The notes beneath the pieces were generated by a model. The model was not told the DNA's origin, did not search any database, and saw only the letters and a program-made list of their open reading frames with translations. A DNA stretch of 44,404 nucleotides from Rodentolepis nana (Eukaryota; Platyhelminthes; Cestoda; Cyclophyllidea; Hymenolepididae). How positions within the stretch are numbered: position 1 is the first letter of the stretch; the number at the start of each line of letters is the position of its first letter. Location: positions 1 through 44,404 of the forward strand of contig UZAE01000058.1 in the NCBI GenBank assembly GCA_900617975.1, in the 5' to 3' direction. A program made the translations under genes and the position numbers. Below, one piece after another: positions 34,469 to 44,404 of this stretch.

Positions 34469-34788
34469 TTTATTTATTTATATCAAATGGCAGACGTTTT
34501 GATGGCTATCATTAGCCCTTTAGTTGACTTCAGGCTTCACAAAGGGGAAGGAACGTCAAAGTGAAAAAATTCGAGAGGGGGGGGGGAGGAACAGAAGAGT
34601 TTCAAAGAGGAAGTTAGAAAAGGTAGAAAAAAGGTGGGTGAGTACTGTGAAAGTGGTGGAATATGACATAGAGTGGGGTCATGGTAGTTTGAAATCAGAA
34701 GTCAACTGCCGGTTTGTAGACTTTTTTGCCGTGTGAGTATACGTTGCCCAGGGAGCACCACGTGGAGGTAAGTCTATCGCGCACCCCC
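34469..34788 (-). repeat. Family A SINE-like repeat, copy 4 (near full length)
   Basis: In minus orientation it has the head (GGGGGTGCGCGATAGACTTA), CCACGTGGTGCTCCCTGGGC, a body, the GTTATC-type 3' word region and an ATAAATAAATA tail, about 320 bp. It sits in intron 8 of the small-exon gene, antisense to it. Confidence 0.88.
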
Positions 34789-35860
34789 GTATCAAATAAT
34801 AAGACAGATCCTCAGAGGGTTTCTGATTTAAATTTAAATTTAAAAAAACAAAAAAAGCAGTTAATTTTGGGCAGATATTTTCCACAGGACGGGAAAAAAT
34901 AAAAAACCTAAAACTTTTCAAAAATTAAGAATTTTAGAATTAGTATTTACTCACTGAATCTAATATTCAACCTGACGTCTGCTTTTTAATTGATTCTTCG
35001 AATTCCTAGATAAGTTGAATACGAAAATTTGCCTTGATGAAGAACGAGCAACTTTTCTGGATATTTCATAATCTTGCCTGATAATGTCAATTGCCTCGTC
35101 ATTGATAACTTTCAAATTCAGTGTTTATTGCACGGCATATTGAGGTGGGGAATATTTCGATAGAATGAAATAATTTATTTTGAGAACATTGCAAAGTATA
35201 GTTCAGAATGACATTTATTTTATAGGTTTCAAGTCCATTAAAGGAGTACAAATAGTTACGAGAAGGCGAATTTATTCCTGATGAAGTTTTTTTGTTGTTG
35301 TGAGTGCAGTCACCATTAGCCAAGTCCAAGATAGAATGTTTCCGATAGAAACTTCACCTTAGTTTTATTGAACTTTGGACATTCTAAGTGTGGATCAAAT
35401 CAACATAGTTCAATTCACTAAAGAATATTTAATAAAATATCCGAAAAATGTTTAGGTCCATTTTATTTACACAACCAAAGAATGATATACACGATCTCAC
35501 CCCCTCCCCTTATGACAATAGTATTAATCTCGGTATATTGAAAGCTATTTATCTTCTTGTCCAAATAGATTTTAGGTAAAACATATGATTGATTTCTGTC
35601 AAAATAAGGTGCATATGGGTATTGTTAGGATTTGGAGTTCATTGAATGGGGAGGACATGATATTTTACATGTAAATTATGGAGATTTCTTTACGTTGTTC
35701 ACAGCAAAAGTCGTTCTGTGAGTTTTCTCGTAAGCAATTTTTCCAGCAACCTTTTAGTCAATGTCAGGAATCTCTTGTGATCTATTTTTAATAGGAATAT
35801 TTTGAAGCTTTTGTTCCAATATGAAATTATTGTTAGACAAAATCAATATACCCATTTTAG

Positions 35861-36052
35861 CACCATCCACGACATCCTCCTCGACGTCGCGTTCATCATC
35901 AAATTCTTCTCTCACTTCCTCAAGATCTTCAAGATCTTCATCTGCTGAATCTCTCACCTCCACCTCATCTTCAGCGTCAAAATTCACATACTCTTCATCT
36001 GAGTCCACAGATTCGAGAAAGAAGCAAGTGAGGAAACACCATAACTCTCATG
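35861..36052 (+). CDS. Small-exon gene, exon 9 (192 nt, Ser-rich)
   Basis: Between CCCATTTTAG and TCATG|GTAAGC, 64 codons read as a Ser-rich block (more than half Ser) turning basic at the end (DSRKKQVRKHHNSH). It is phase 1 at both ends. The complementary strand carries an acidic open frame starting at an ATG; the splice sites and phase favour the plus strand. Confidence 0.7.
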
Positions 36053-36915
36053 GTAAGCGAATACGTAGCATAAGTCTAACACTTATTTTTGGCTTCCAGT
36101 TAACTTAGACATAGCCTATATGCCCGTCTGCTTAATTTTCTAGTATTTATTTAAAGGAAAACTGGTATTATTATAAGATGACTAGGCGATTACAAACATG
36201 AACTTGAATATGTCCACCGAGGATTTTCTAGTTGATTCAAATTGTGGCATACTGAGAAGAGCTGGTAGGGGTACTAAGTAAAATATAACCTTGCATGTGG
36301 GTATCGGAATCTCTTAAATTAAATAAGTTAGATCGGTCCTTCAAATTTGGGCATACTCTAATATTTATTTACACAGGTTTGGATTCAATAGTTAGTAGAT
36401 TATGACTTGAAAAGGCGAAGAATACTACATTCTAAACATCTGAACTCTATAAAGCGTTCACAGTTTTCACTAACACATCTCAAAATGATAACAGTTGAAA
36501 CACACAAAATGCTAAATTTCAAATAAGTAATAGTCAATTTATTTGAAGACGGAGGTTGTTATGGAATAGAACGAGTCATTACAAACAATCAACTTTCAAT
36601 AAAGCTAGCACAGATTTCTTAAAATCTAGTGGCAAGGGATAAGTGTCTGAAGATTATTGATTTAATTAGATTTCAACCTAGGTGAAACAAATCTTTTATG
36701 AAAAAAAGAAATTATTTTTAATGAAGTGAAATATAACCATGTTTTCACTAGTTGAGTTCCGAATTTAATACATGATTTCCAGAGAAGATTTCGAAATTCA
36801 TAATTTCGTAATGGTATCTTGATGTTTTTCTACAATAAAATCGGTTAAGCAATAAAGTAAGTAAATTTAAATCTGTCTATTAGATTTCATCTCGTATCAT
36901 GTATCTTGATGACAG

Positions 36916-37151
36916 ATATTTGGAAAATGCCTCAAAAAAACGAACGATGGGCTTCGAAATCGAAAGCAAGTGAAACACAACTGAAACAACAAGCCAAGTC
37001 CTCAAAATTTTCATCAAATTTGCGAACAAAATTGGCCATCAAAGAGAATCGAATAGCCAAAGAGGTACCAGCAAGTGAAAAATGGAGAATAGATAAAGTT
37101 AACATATGGAAAGACACAAAGATTCCCCCAGAATTCCTATTAAGACCATAA
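36916..37151 (+). CDS. Candidate extra or terminal exon of the small-exon gene
   Basis: After TTGATGACAG the phase-1 frame is open and Lys/Ser/Gln-rich (DIWKMPQKNERWASKSKASE ...), matching the gene's composition. It either stops at TAA 37149-37151 after IPPEFLLRP, or leaves at a weak GTGAAA donor after 37074 as a 159-nt phase-1 exon. Confidence 0.45.
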
Positions 37152-37450
37152 AGATACCCAAACTGTAAAACCCTTTCTTGAATAGTTATGTCAGAAAATA
37201 ACTCTAAAGAATTAGAAAAAATGGAAGGATTTTTATTGCAAAATTTCCGAAATATATGTATCTTGGTGATCTTTAACTACTAATTTAATTAAATCGCTCA
37301 ATACTTTCGCACAAGTAAGAAAAATTAATAATTAACAGCCCATTTTATTATTCAAAATCGATGAAAGTTTGACTACACTTTAACAGGCTTATCAACGTTT
37401 GCGTATTTGCAACTTTGAGAGTAAATGTTCGAGCTGCATAACGGTCATAA

Positions 37451-37747
37451 TATATTCATTTATATCAAATGACAGGCTTGTTACGTCTTCGGGCTTCAGA
37501 GAGAGAGAGAGAGAGGACACCAAAGTCACAAAATGTCGAAAGGGAGAACAGAAGAGTGATTTACCAATGTATAAGAGACAGACATAAAGACAGAGAAAAT
37601 GAAAGATGAGTACTGTGGAAGCGGTGGAATATGACACAGTCGGGTCATTGTAGTTTGAAGTCAGATGGCGGTTTATAGGCTTTTGTGCTGTACTAGTAAA
37701 CATTGCCCAGGATGCACCACGTGAGAGGTAAGTCTAAAGCGTACCCC
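37451..37747 (-). repeat. Family A SINE-like repeat, copy 5 (near full length)
   Basis: A diverged minus-orientation copy of about 297 bp with a (GA)n expansion at 37498-37515 and a mutated head. It lies antisense in the intron between exons 9 and 10. Confidence 0.85.
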
Positions 37748-38487
37748 ATGTCATTATATACAAAAACAATGGTTTGAATTATAATACTTAAGGATATTTA
37801 ATCCAGTTTGGTCGAATCTATTGCCAATTTGTCTTTGGAATCGAATTTTCGTGTCTTCATTAGCAGTATATGAGATTTAAAATACAACAAAAAATGGAAT
37901 CAATAATGGTCTAATTGATTAAACTTGAATAATCTCTGATAAAACGACTTTTGATTCCTGAACAGAATGAAACGTATGAAAATACTGTTCATTGGTTTAA
38001 ACCCAAGCACTTAAACACCTCTAAATACGAATGTTTAAGCATATAATATATTCTGGTATTTTAAAGATTTAATGTTCATTAGAATTATTTTAAATGTAAT
38101 TTTACTTGAAGTGTAATGATTTTAACCAAAGTACATTGATGATATGCCGAGTTCATAGATGATAAAGTTGAAACAGTAGTACTTTACTGGATAGAGAGGG
38201 ATGGGAAAATACCCTCCTATTACACTGATTATTGATACTAACTCATGATGTGCTCCAAATAAATCAAGGCCTCCACTTTTGCTTAATATCACATACTACG
38301 CATAATCAGATAAGCAGTAGAAAGAGAAGATCCCATAATAGTGAAATCTACGTATATTTGTGCTCAACGTCAGCCAGCTGAAACTGACATTTTAGCACTT
38401 CAAACGAGGGCATCTCATTGATCTAAATTGTAAAAAGTTATGCATGCTGCAATGACTATCAGCACTTATTTATTTTTAATTAATTAG

Positions 38488-38529
38488 CTTCAAAGAAGCA
38501 GAACACCGATAAGCACACAAAGTCAAAAG
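38488..38529 (+). CDS. Small-exon gene, exon 10 (42 nt)
   Basis: Between TTAATTAATTAG and AAAAG|GTAAAA, it reads ASKKQNTDKHTKSK in frame, Lys-rich like its neighbours, phase 1 at both ends. The intron before it (36053-38487) contains a family A SINE. Confidence 0.65.
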
Positions 38530-41500
38530 GTAAAATTGTTTGTTTTAACTTGTAATCAGCCTTAATTATCTCAGGATTTAAACTAACGGGCTTTAACTTT
38601 GAATGATATTGTGCATGCTTTAGCCGTTGCAGCATAACAAAGTACTCAATCAATAATATTTTAAATTCTGCCACCCTTTTCATAATCTTTGATTTTAATT
38701 ACAAGCACTATAATTAAGGGCAGTTTAAACACCAATTTTAGAGAGCCTGCGTTTTGCTAATTATGACCTGTTGTGCCATAACCCTTTTAGTCTCTAAAAC
38801 GGACACCATACCAAAACCCAACAATAACACGAAAATAAGCAGAATGTCCCCCATTTGCAAAGACCATATACGCTAGTGCATTTTAACACTTAACAAATTT
38901 TTATAGTGATTAAAAATAATTTATCAAGTTAATTCGAGTAGAAAAAATACTCTTAACAATCAAAAATTCTCAGAAAAAGTTGTTGATTTATAAAATATGG
39001 TGTTGGTTCCACCTTTGATCTTCCTGGGGTGTTCTGGAGCGTCTAGACTATATTTGCACTGAGTCTCTTGTAGCTTGTGTTCAGTTTAATCTCACTTGAA
39101 TCCGCTGACTAAGCTAAAGTTATGGCTGTGTGTTGAGAATGAAGATTGGGTTTGAATACTAACAGAGACGCTGTTTGGTATCTTCAAAGTAGAGTTGAGA
39201 TTTCCTTCAAACATCATCCCTCTTGTGGGTACGAGGAATCAGATTTCTAAATGTGAAACATTTTTCTTTTATCAAGACCACTAAAGGTAAGTGTAGGATA
39301 AGAATAAGAGGCATCGAGACCACTTGATGACATTTATAAGCACAATTTTTTCGTCACGTTATGATTGGCGAATAGCTAAAGGAAACTGCATCGGTTTAAA
39401 AGGAGTGACATTTAACCACTTTGAATATAAATTCATATGACAAGAATACTTTCTAGATGGACTTATCAATAGCTAAAATCACAATGTGATAAATCAACGT
39501 TAGATTGAAACCATACAGATGAATTTTGAGAAGAAGTGAGTTCAACATTTTGCTTAGTCATTTCAACCATTGTTGAAGACCCTTGCATGAAGCGGCAGGT
39601 TTATCATGATCGATTTCTTAGGACGTAAACGAGTGTAGACCTAGCTGAAATGTGATTACACTACTCAAAGTAATTTATCGTTCTAACGTGGTCAGTGTCT
39701 GTCTTTTCAGAGAGCATGGTCGATTGATATCGTTATCCTGTGACGGAACATCGGAGATGATTGTTGTTTTGGGGTAGTAGGCTCTGAAATAGGTGGTTTT
39801 GAACGACCACAGACAAGGTGATTTACATCGTTACTTTTACACTCTGGTGGATGACATTCCTCTTCATTATTGTCAACTTGAAATAGGGCAGCACATTGAA
39901 GGACAAAAAATAGGAGAAATGGACAAAAGGATTATGTTATAAGTGATTAAAATGTCATGAGAATTTTCTTTCCCAATTTTTTAATTTTCTGCAAACCAGA
40001 TTCCATAGTTTTATAAAAAGGTAAACAAATCACCCCTTCTTGAGTGGCCTGAGACGTTTGGATTCTGTTATTTTAGAAATACTTAGAGAGCATAAATAAT
40101 ATATGTTTGTTACTTTTTATATCTCAATTATCTCAAAAAGAACTGTGAATTAGCCCCCTTTTAACATGCCACAATCTAATAAATGAACAACTTTTATTTA
40201 TTTGAAGATCCGCAAAATGAACCAAGTTCAGGTTTCTTAGATTAAATTTATGATTCATTTCCCCATTCTTGGAAAGATTGAATCCTCTCGGATCAATAAT
40301 TCGATGAAATCATTTAATATTATTTAATGAAAGTTTGAATACTCTATAGGATAGTGAAAAGGCTTGAAATAGGAAAGAATTCCACTATTTTGAACTGGTG
40401 ATTGCCAAACTGTACTTATATTCAACAGTAAAAGTTCTGTAAACTGTAGAATTATCCTTTGAACTGGCAAAAAAGAAGTTATTATGGGAGGAGGTGATTT
40501 AAATCGAAACAACATCTCAATTTTACTTTCAAATTCAAGTTGTTGAATATTCATTAAAAAGGAGATTTCACTGTTCTCGCATTCCAGCAGCTAAGTCACT
40601 TTCCTTCCAGGTGGATTACCGATCAATGTCTTATCCAGTGCTTATTGGATTATTGTTTAATCGGTAAAGTAAACCTTCCCACTTCAGTTCATTTCTTTAT
40701 CTGTCTAAAACGATTGTACCAATCTTACATGATAATGATTTTTTCAATTTAAGCACTTTCAATGAATTATTAAAATAAATATTCGCTTTCATAAAGTTAA
40801 GGAATTGAGTTGTTGCCTGGTTTTATGCCGATAACGTTTAAAACATCCTTCGCACCAAAATTTGGGAAAAATAAGAACGGGTAAAGAATCTGCCACCTCA
40901 AGTAACCTTTGCATATGTTCTAATTGTAACAGCAAGATTTATTTTTGTAGAATGTCCGATCAAGGAGTGAATGTTAGTAGATGAAGGAAAATTGCTAACA
41001 AAATCTAGACTTCATTACCATTTATTTATTTTAAGTCTAACAAATTACGCTTCTTCTGTTAAAACGTTCATTGCTTCTTTCTCTAATGACGTAAATATAA
41101 AACTTTTAGGATGAATAAATAAACATTTGCTCAAAATGTCCGTATTTACGGAACCGTTTTTTATTCTCTATGGCTGGTATACAATTTCGGTGATTCGTCT
41201 TCTAATGGCACGGTTAATTACAAGATTTAAAATGAAATATTCGGATAAATTTTCCTTTATTAATTTATGAATTATAGAAGCATAAGATATACGAATCACA
41301 AAAATGAGTTCTAAGGAAAGTTGTTTGTCTTATTTCACTAACATTCTTCGTTTTTTTCACGAGTTAGTCGTATTTTTCTATTTTTCAATAACGAATACAT
41401 CTTTAAGCCCTCACCTTATTGTGCTTATTACGATTTAATAAATATTTTAATCGTTCTATTTAAATAGGCTAACCGGTGTTTTTTTCAAGGTGTAGTATGA

Positions 41501-41531
41501 AAATCATGCACCTATTTTCTGAAACTTTCAG
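38530..41531. other. Intron 10 of the small-exon gene, no supported exon
   Basis: This 3.0-kb AT-rich stretch has several good-looking acceptors (for example before 40011 and 40611) whose downstream sequence either stops in phase 1 or ends in the wrong phase. No repeat of family A and no recognisable domain were seen. Confidence 0.45.
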
Positions 41532-41636
41532 ATCACCGACGTCAAAATGAAAATCGACACAAGAGCAAGAGCCCTGATCGATCGTCAAGTCGTAAAATGC
41601 ATCGTACTAAAGGGAGAAAATATCAGAGTAGAACAA
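41532..41636 (+). CDS. Small-exon gene, exon 11 (105 nt)
   Basis: The acceptor is AAACTTTCAG and the donor is ACAA|GTAATT. It reads DHRRQNENRHKSKSPDRSSS then RKMHRTKGRKYQSRT, very basic with SP and RS dipeptides, phase 1 at both ends. Without splicing, the frame stops 15 codons later. Confidence 0.7.
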
Positions 41637-41675
41637 GTAATTCTTGTATAATTCCATCTCATCCACTTCTTTAAG

Positions 41676-41738
41676 TTAAAAGAAACGAGTCCACTTCTAT
41701 GAAGAATGATGTTACTCCACCTAATTCTGGCAAAATAT
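41676..41738 (+). CDS. Small-exon gene, exon 12 (63 nt) after a 39-bp intron
   Basis: The acceptor TCCACTTCTTTAAG has a long pyrimidine tract; the donor is ATAT|GTGAGT. It reads IKRNESTSMKNDVTPPNSGK in frame. The intron before it is only 39 bp and has an in-frame stop, so its removal is needed to continue. Confidence 0.65.
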
Positions 41739-42453
41739 GTGAGTTTTCACTCTAAGCAGTGAGATAACCACCTATGCGAGCTAAATGAACTTTAATTATC
41801 AACTAATCGCATCGATGTTAACCAATTTTATTCTAACACAGCTTCAAGCTAAATATAAGGCGAATTCAAAGAAATTTAACTGTACTTTTAAGAACTAATG
41901 GGATGGAGCTCTCAATTGATATAACTATAAATGCTATTTCAGGCTTACTCTAGGAATATTGCGACGCGCACTTTTAACCGTTTCCTCAGAAATGGGACAA
42001 AGTAGAGACAAGTTAATAAATGACAATACATTCAAAAATAAAGAAGCCCAAACTGATTGAATGGAAGATTTTATGAGCTCAAGAGCAAGATGGTATCTTT
42101 ATTTTCGCCGTCTTTAATCTCCAATATTTAAAATTTATTGAAATTAATTACTACCTCATTCAGCTTCCGAAAGCAATAATTATGAATGCAGTCATGAAAA
42201 AATTTCACTTTAAAACTACTAAATATATTGCTCAATGACAATGAGTAAGGAAACAATTGTAATTTGAATTATGAGAATATAATTTTTGAATTTACTTTCT
42301 GCATTATTTGCAAAATTTCATCGTCAAAATTCTTGGAAACTAAACTAATGCTCTGAAGAAGATATCTTTCGTTGTTGAAAGTAAGGACGTTTACACTTGC
42401 GGCTGAAACATATGAATTTCAATGGAAAATCAAAGTGCTTTTTAATTTTGCAG

Positions 42454-42468
42454 TGATGTACTCTGAAA
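42454..42468 (+). CDS. Candidate 15-nt micro-exon of the small-exon gene
   Basis: TTTTTAATTTTGCAG is a strong acceptor; 15 nt later lies AAA|GTGAAT. It reads LMYSE in the running frame and is phase 1 at both ends. If the donor is not used, the frame stops at once (TAA). Confidence 0.3.
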
Positions 42469-42949
42469 GTGAATAAGTTTCTCGAAAGCGCATTTACTTC
42501 TTCGAAAAAGTTGGAAATAATCTAAAGTTTAGCGTGATTCCTAAATACTTATCAAGAACTCAAGAGACATTTCTTTTCTACAAGGTGTAAAAACGAATAA
42601 ATAAATAAGTTTTCCACACATAAAATAGAATTTTTTGGCATTATACGATTATCGATTCATGTAGTTCATATTTTACAATAAACAAGTGGATTGGCTTCAT
42701 TCCTGACTTGCTTCAAACAGCTTATCAAGATAGCCGTATATTCTATTACCTAATCCATCCAATATGAATCTACTTTTATAGAAGGTATAAATGACTCTAA
42801 CGAATTTTTAGTTCAAAAATATATATTAACTACTATTAATAAAATTCAACTTGACAAATAGGTTTAAAATAAACGTAACTAGCAGCCATAAAAATCGACA
42901 AATTCATTCAGTAAATCACCTAAATCGCAATCTAAATCTATTTAATTAG

Positions 42950-43012
42950 CAAAGGAACCCGTAAAATTGGAGAAAAAAGTTACATCGACTTCAATGCCTA
43001 GGAACAACAAAG
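42950..43012 (+). CDS. Small-exon gene, exon 13 (63 nt)
   Basis: Between TATTTAATTAG and CAAAG|GTAATT, it reads SKEPVKLEKKVTSTSMPRNN in frame, Lys/Ser-rich and phase 1 at both ends. Confidence 0.65.
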
Positions 43013-43098
43013 GTAATTTCAAGGCGGATTGTCTTAAAGATAAATATCAATACTTACAAACATTTGAAAGTTATTTTTTTAAATTCACCCTACTTTAG

Positions 43099-43151
43099 AT
43101 GGCAATACTGATGACTACACCTGCAAAAAATGTAGGTCTAAAATGAACTAA
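43099..43151 (+). CDS. Small-exon gene, exon 14 with stop
   Basis: After CCTACTTTAG the frame reads DGNTDDYTCKKCRSKMN and stops at TAA 43149-43151. The paired cysteines (CKKC) could bind metal with a partner or form a disulphide. An AATAAA-type signal lies near 43292. Another 3' end using exons at 43691 and 43842 is also possible. Confidence 0.6.
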
Positions 43152-43690
43152 CCACCAAAATGCTACTAAAATAATGCCAATTACAGACAAAACGGCATAC
43201 CCTAATAACCCTTCACCTTTGTCACTGTCCACAAAGAAATGAGAAACTTTTTAACATTATAACCAGAGAGAATGTCATCAGCCACAAACAAAATAAAGAT
43301 ATTAAAAACCATACTCTAGATAACATTTATAATTAATACAGACAAAATGAAATAAACAAATAAACTGTTACCATGCTAGGTGGTCACTTGAAGCCTTTGA
43401 ATTTTGAGCATGGTAAGCGACTAACTATGAATTTACCGACCAAAACAAAATTTTAATCAGAGAAATTTTAAACTACAAATAACTTTCCACTCACTAATTC
43501 CTTCTATTTTTCTATGCAAAAGGCAAACTAATAACAATTTTCACTGAAAGCCAAATTTGATTAAAAAATTAATACTTCATTTTATTAACTCTAGATGAAA
43601 GGAAACAAAAACATTCCACAAAGAAAAGTATGCACTTTTCAGTTTTAAATGAATAATTTTTACCATAAATTTACCTCACTTTTTCCTCAG

Positions 43691-43723
43691 GCACCTTAAA
43701 TAAGAATTCTCAACCAAGTAAAA
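43691..43723 (+). CDS. Candidate micro-exon of an alternative 3' end (27 or 33 nt)
   Basis: TTTTTCCTCAG is one of the best acceptors in the region. Two donors, after 43717 (GTAAAA) and 43723 (GTACGT), give 27 or 33 nt, both phase 1 (GTLNKNSQP, plus SK). It would follow exon 13 when exon 14 is skipped. Confidence 0.4.
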
Positions 43724-43841
43724 GTACGTTGTTCTTTTAAAGCACAGCAATTATTAATTATATTAATTTATCCTATTCTAGTAGTTTTATCAATTTTTCA
43801 TGCTTAAGAGTGATTGATTTAATTGTTCAATTTTTACATAG

Positions 43842-44059
43842 AAAATATCCTTAGAGTAAGAAAAAACACGGGAACACATTATGAAAATTTACTTATATCT
43901 CTCCCATTAAAATTTGTGGGTAGTATTAATTTGGCCGCTAGAAATCATATTTGCCTAACATATCTAATCATAAAGGAATCATCCTTAAAAAAGGCGATTA
44001 CTTTAGTAGAATGCATAAAGTTCATTTTGATAAATGCTAAATATAAATCGAAAATTTAA
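43842..44059 (+). CDS. Candidate alternative terminal exon with poly(A) signal
   Basis: After CAATTTTTACATAG the phase-1 frame runs 72 codons including a TAA stop at 44057-44059 (ENILRVRKNTGTHYENLL ...). AATAAA follows at 44071-44076. The protein is more hydrophobic than the rest, so it may be a chance ORF. Position, phase and signal argue for an alternative end. Confidence 0.35.
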
Positions 44060-44070
44060 ATTTTGTTGCA

Positions 44071-44076
44071 AATAAA
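44071..44076 (+). terminator. AATAAA poly(A) signal, possible end of the small-exon gene
   Basis: A canonical signal lies 11 bases after the stop of the candidate terminal exon. The distance is short but workable for a compact 3' UTR. Confidence 0.35.
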
Positions 44077-44343
44077 TCGTCTTATTTTACTCAGAACACA
44101 ACGTAATGGTGAGCTTCACTGGGCTGTTCATATTATTTAATTAACTGCTTACAATGCTAAAGTAACCACTTATAAATAGACTTTTGGGTTAACATTTAAC
44201 AAGTCTATTTCGTTTTTTTTCAGATTCATGACGAATAAGTGCTAATTTGAAAACGGAATGATTCTTATTTGAAACAAAAATTAACTTTATAGTTCATTCT
44301 TCTCCATATATATTTTTTGTCTAATGGAATTATTGTGCCCGAA

Positions 44344-44404
44344 TATTTATTTATATCAAATGGCAGGCGTCTTGATGGTTATCATTAGCCCTTTAGTTGA
44401 CTTC
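44344..44404 (-). repeat. Family A SINE-like repeat, copy 6 (cut by the window edge)
   Basis: The 3' end of the family (tail plus TATCAAATGGCAGGCGTCTT and TTAGCCCTTTAGTTGACTTC as read on the plus strand) lies in minus orientation and runs off the right end. Confidence 0.8.

Larger units (their letters stand above)
32129..43151 (+). other. Phase-1 small-exon gene, whole span (361-residue Ser/Arg/Lys-rich protein)
   Basis: Fourteen exons join to 1086 nt (361 residues plus stop): 22, 57, 51, 21, 27, 300, 39, 51, 192, 42, 105, 63, 63 and 53 nt. All 13 introns are GT..AG and phase 1, so all 12 internal exons are multiples of three and could be skipped without frame loss. The product has an N-terminal 60 residues of mixed composition, then a disordered Ser/Arg/Lys/His-rich body with SP/RS-type dipeptides, a very Ser-rich block (190-253) and a C-terminal CKKC. 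There is no signal peptide or membrane segment, unlike the secreted products of classical flatworm micro-exon genes. A nuclear or RNA-related role is suggested by composition only. I do not recognise the family. Three family A SINE pieces lie in its introns. Confidence 0.75.

Noticed and set aside
34679..34921. Minus-strand frame with PPRGAPWATYTHTAKKS
   Set aside because: It is the translation of SINE family A; a similar peptide appears at 30535-30771 from copy 3. Not a gene.
39280..39290. Ten-nt segment between TTTTATCAAG and GTAAGT
   Set aside because: It is not a multiple of three and stops in phase 1.
40011..40031. 21-nt plus-strand segment with a strong acceptor and GTAAAC donor in intron 10 of the small-exon gene
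   Set aside because: In phase 1 it contains TAA, so it would end the protein; at most a poison exon, and nothing else supports it.
40611..40665. Plus-strand segment after TTTCCTTCCAG reading VDYRSMSYPVLIGLLFN
   Set aside because: It is open only from phase 0 and ends in phase 2, so it cannot join the phase-1 chain; no other gene is available to own it.

Overview
The window is eukaryotic nuclear DNA: about two thirds A+T, spliced genes with GT..AG introns, large introns and intergenic spaces, SINE-like repeats and (TA)n/(GA)n microsatellites. The gene style is most like a parasitic flatworm (tapeworm or fluke): very small exons, 3' splice sites immediately before start codons that could be trans-splice acceptors, and AT-rich spacers. 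This assignment is an inference of low to moderate confidence. Only BCAS2 could be named from protein similarity.

Layout. (1) Positions 148-21219, minus strand: a C2H2 zinc-finger gene whose 3' end lies beyond the left edge. Six coding exons are supported, with one 17-kb intron. Every internal exon starts and ends in phase 1, and both fingers sit on their own exon. (2) Positions 22378-23853, plus strand: a complete three-exon gene for BCAS2/SPF27 of the PRP19 spliceosome complex (216 residues), divergent from the zinc-finger gene, with a poly(A) signal. (3) Positions 27705-29028, plus strand: a two-exon gene for a 413-residue protein I do not recognise, with WD-like strands near its C terminus. 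(4) Positions 32129-43151, plus strand: a gene with at least 14 exons in which all 12 internal exons are multiples of three (21-300 nt) and all introns are phase 1. Its product is a 361-residue Ser/Arg/Lys-rich protein, and several optional micro-exons and alternative 3' ends fit the same phase. No single ORF longer than about 100 codons reveals it, so it would be missed by ORF calling. It is the most interesting item here.

At least seven copies or pieces of one SINE-like family (here 'family A', full length about 300-325 bp, ATAA-rich tail) lie in the window, including partial copies at both ends. Copies antisense to gene 4 place a consensus 5' splice site in its introns. A second family with a tRNA-like head sits in BCAS2 intron 2. 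The spacers also hold short GC-richer islands, a cluster of five CCAAT boxes, a palindrome of CRE-like half-sites and several G-runs.

The genes do not form an operon or an obvious pathway. BCAS2 is a housekeeping splicing factor, the zinc-finger gene is probably a transcription regulator, and the other two are unassigned. All exon calls come from splice signals, frame and phase read by eye; no transcript evidence was available.
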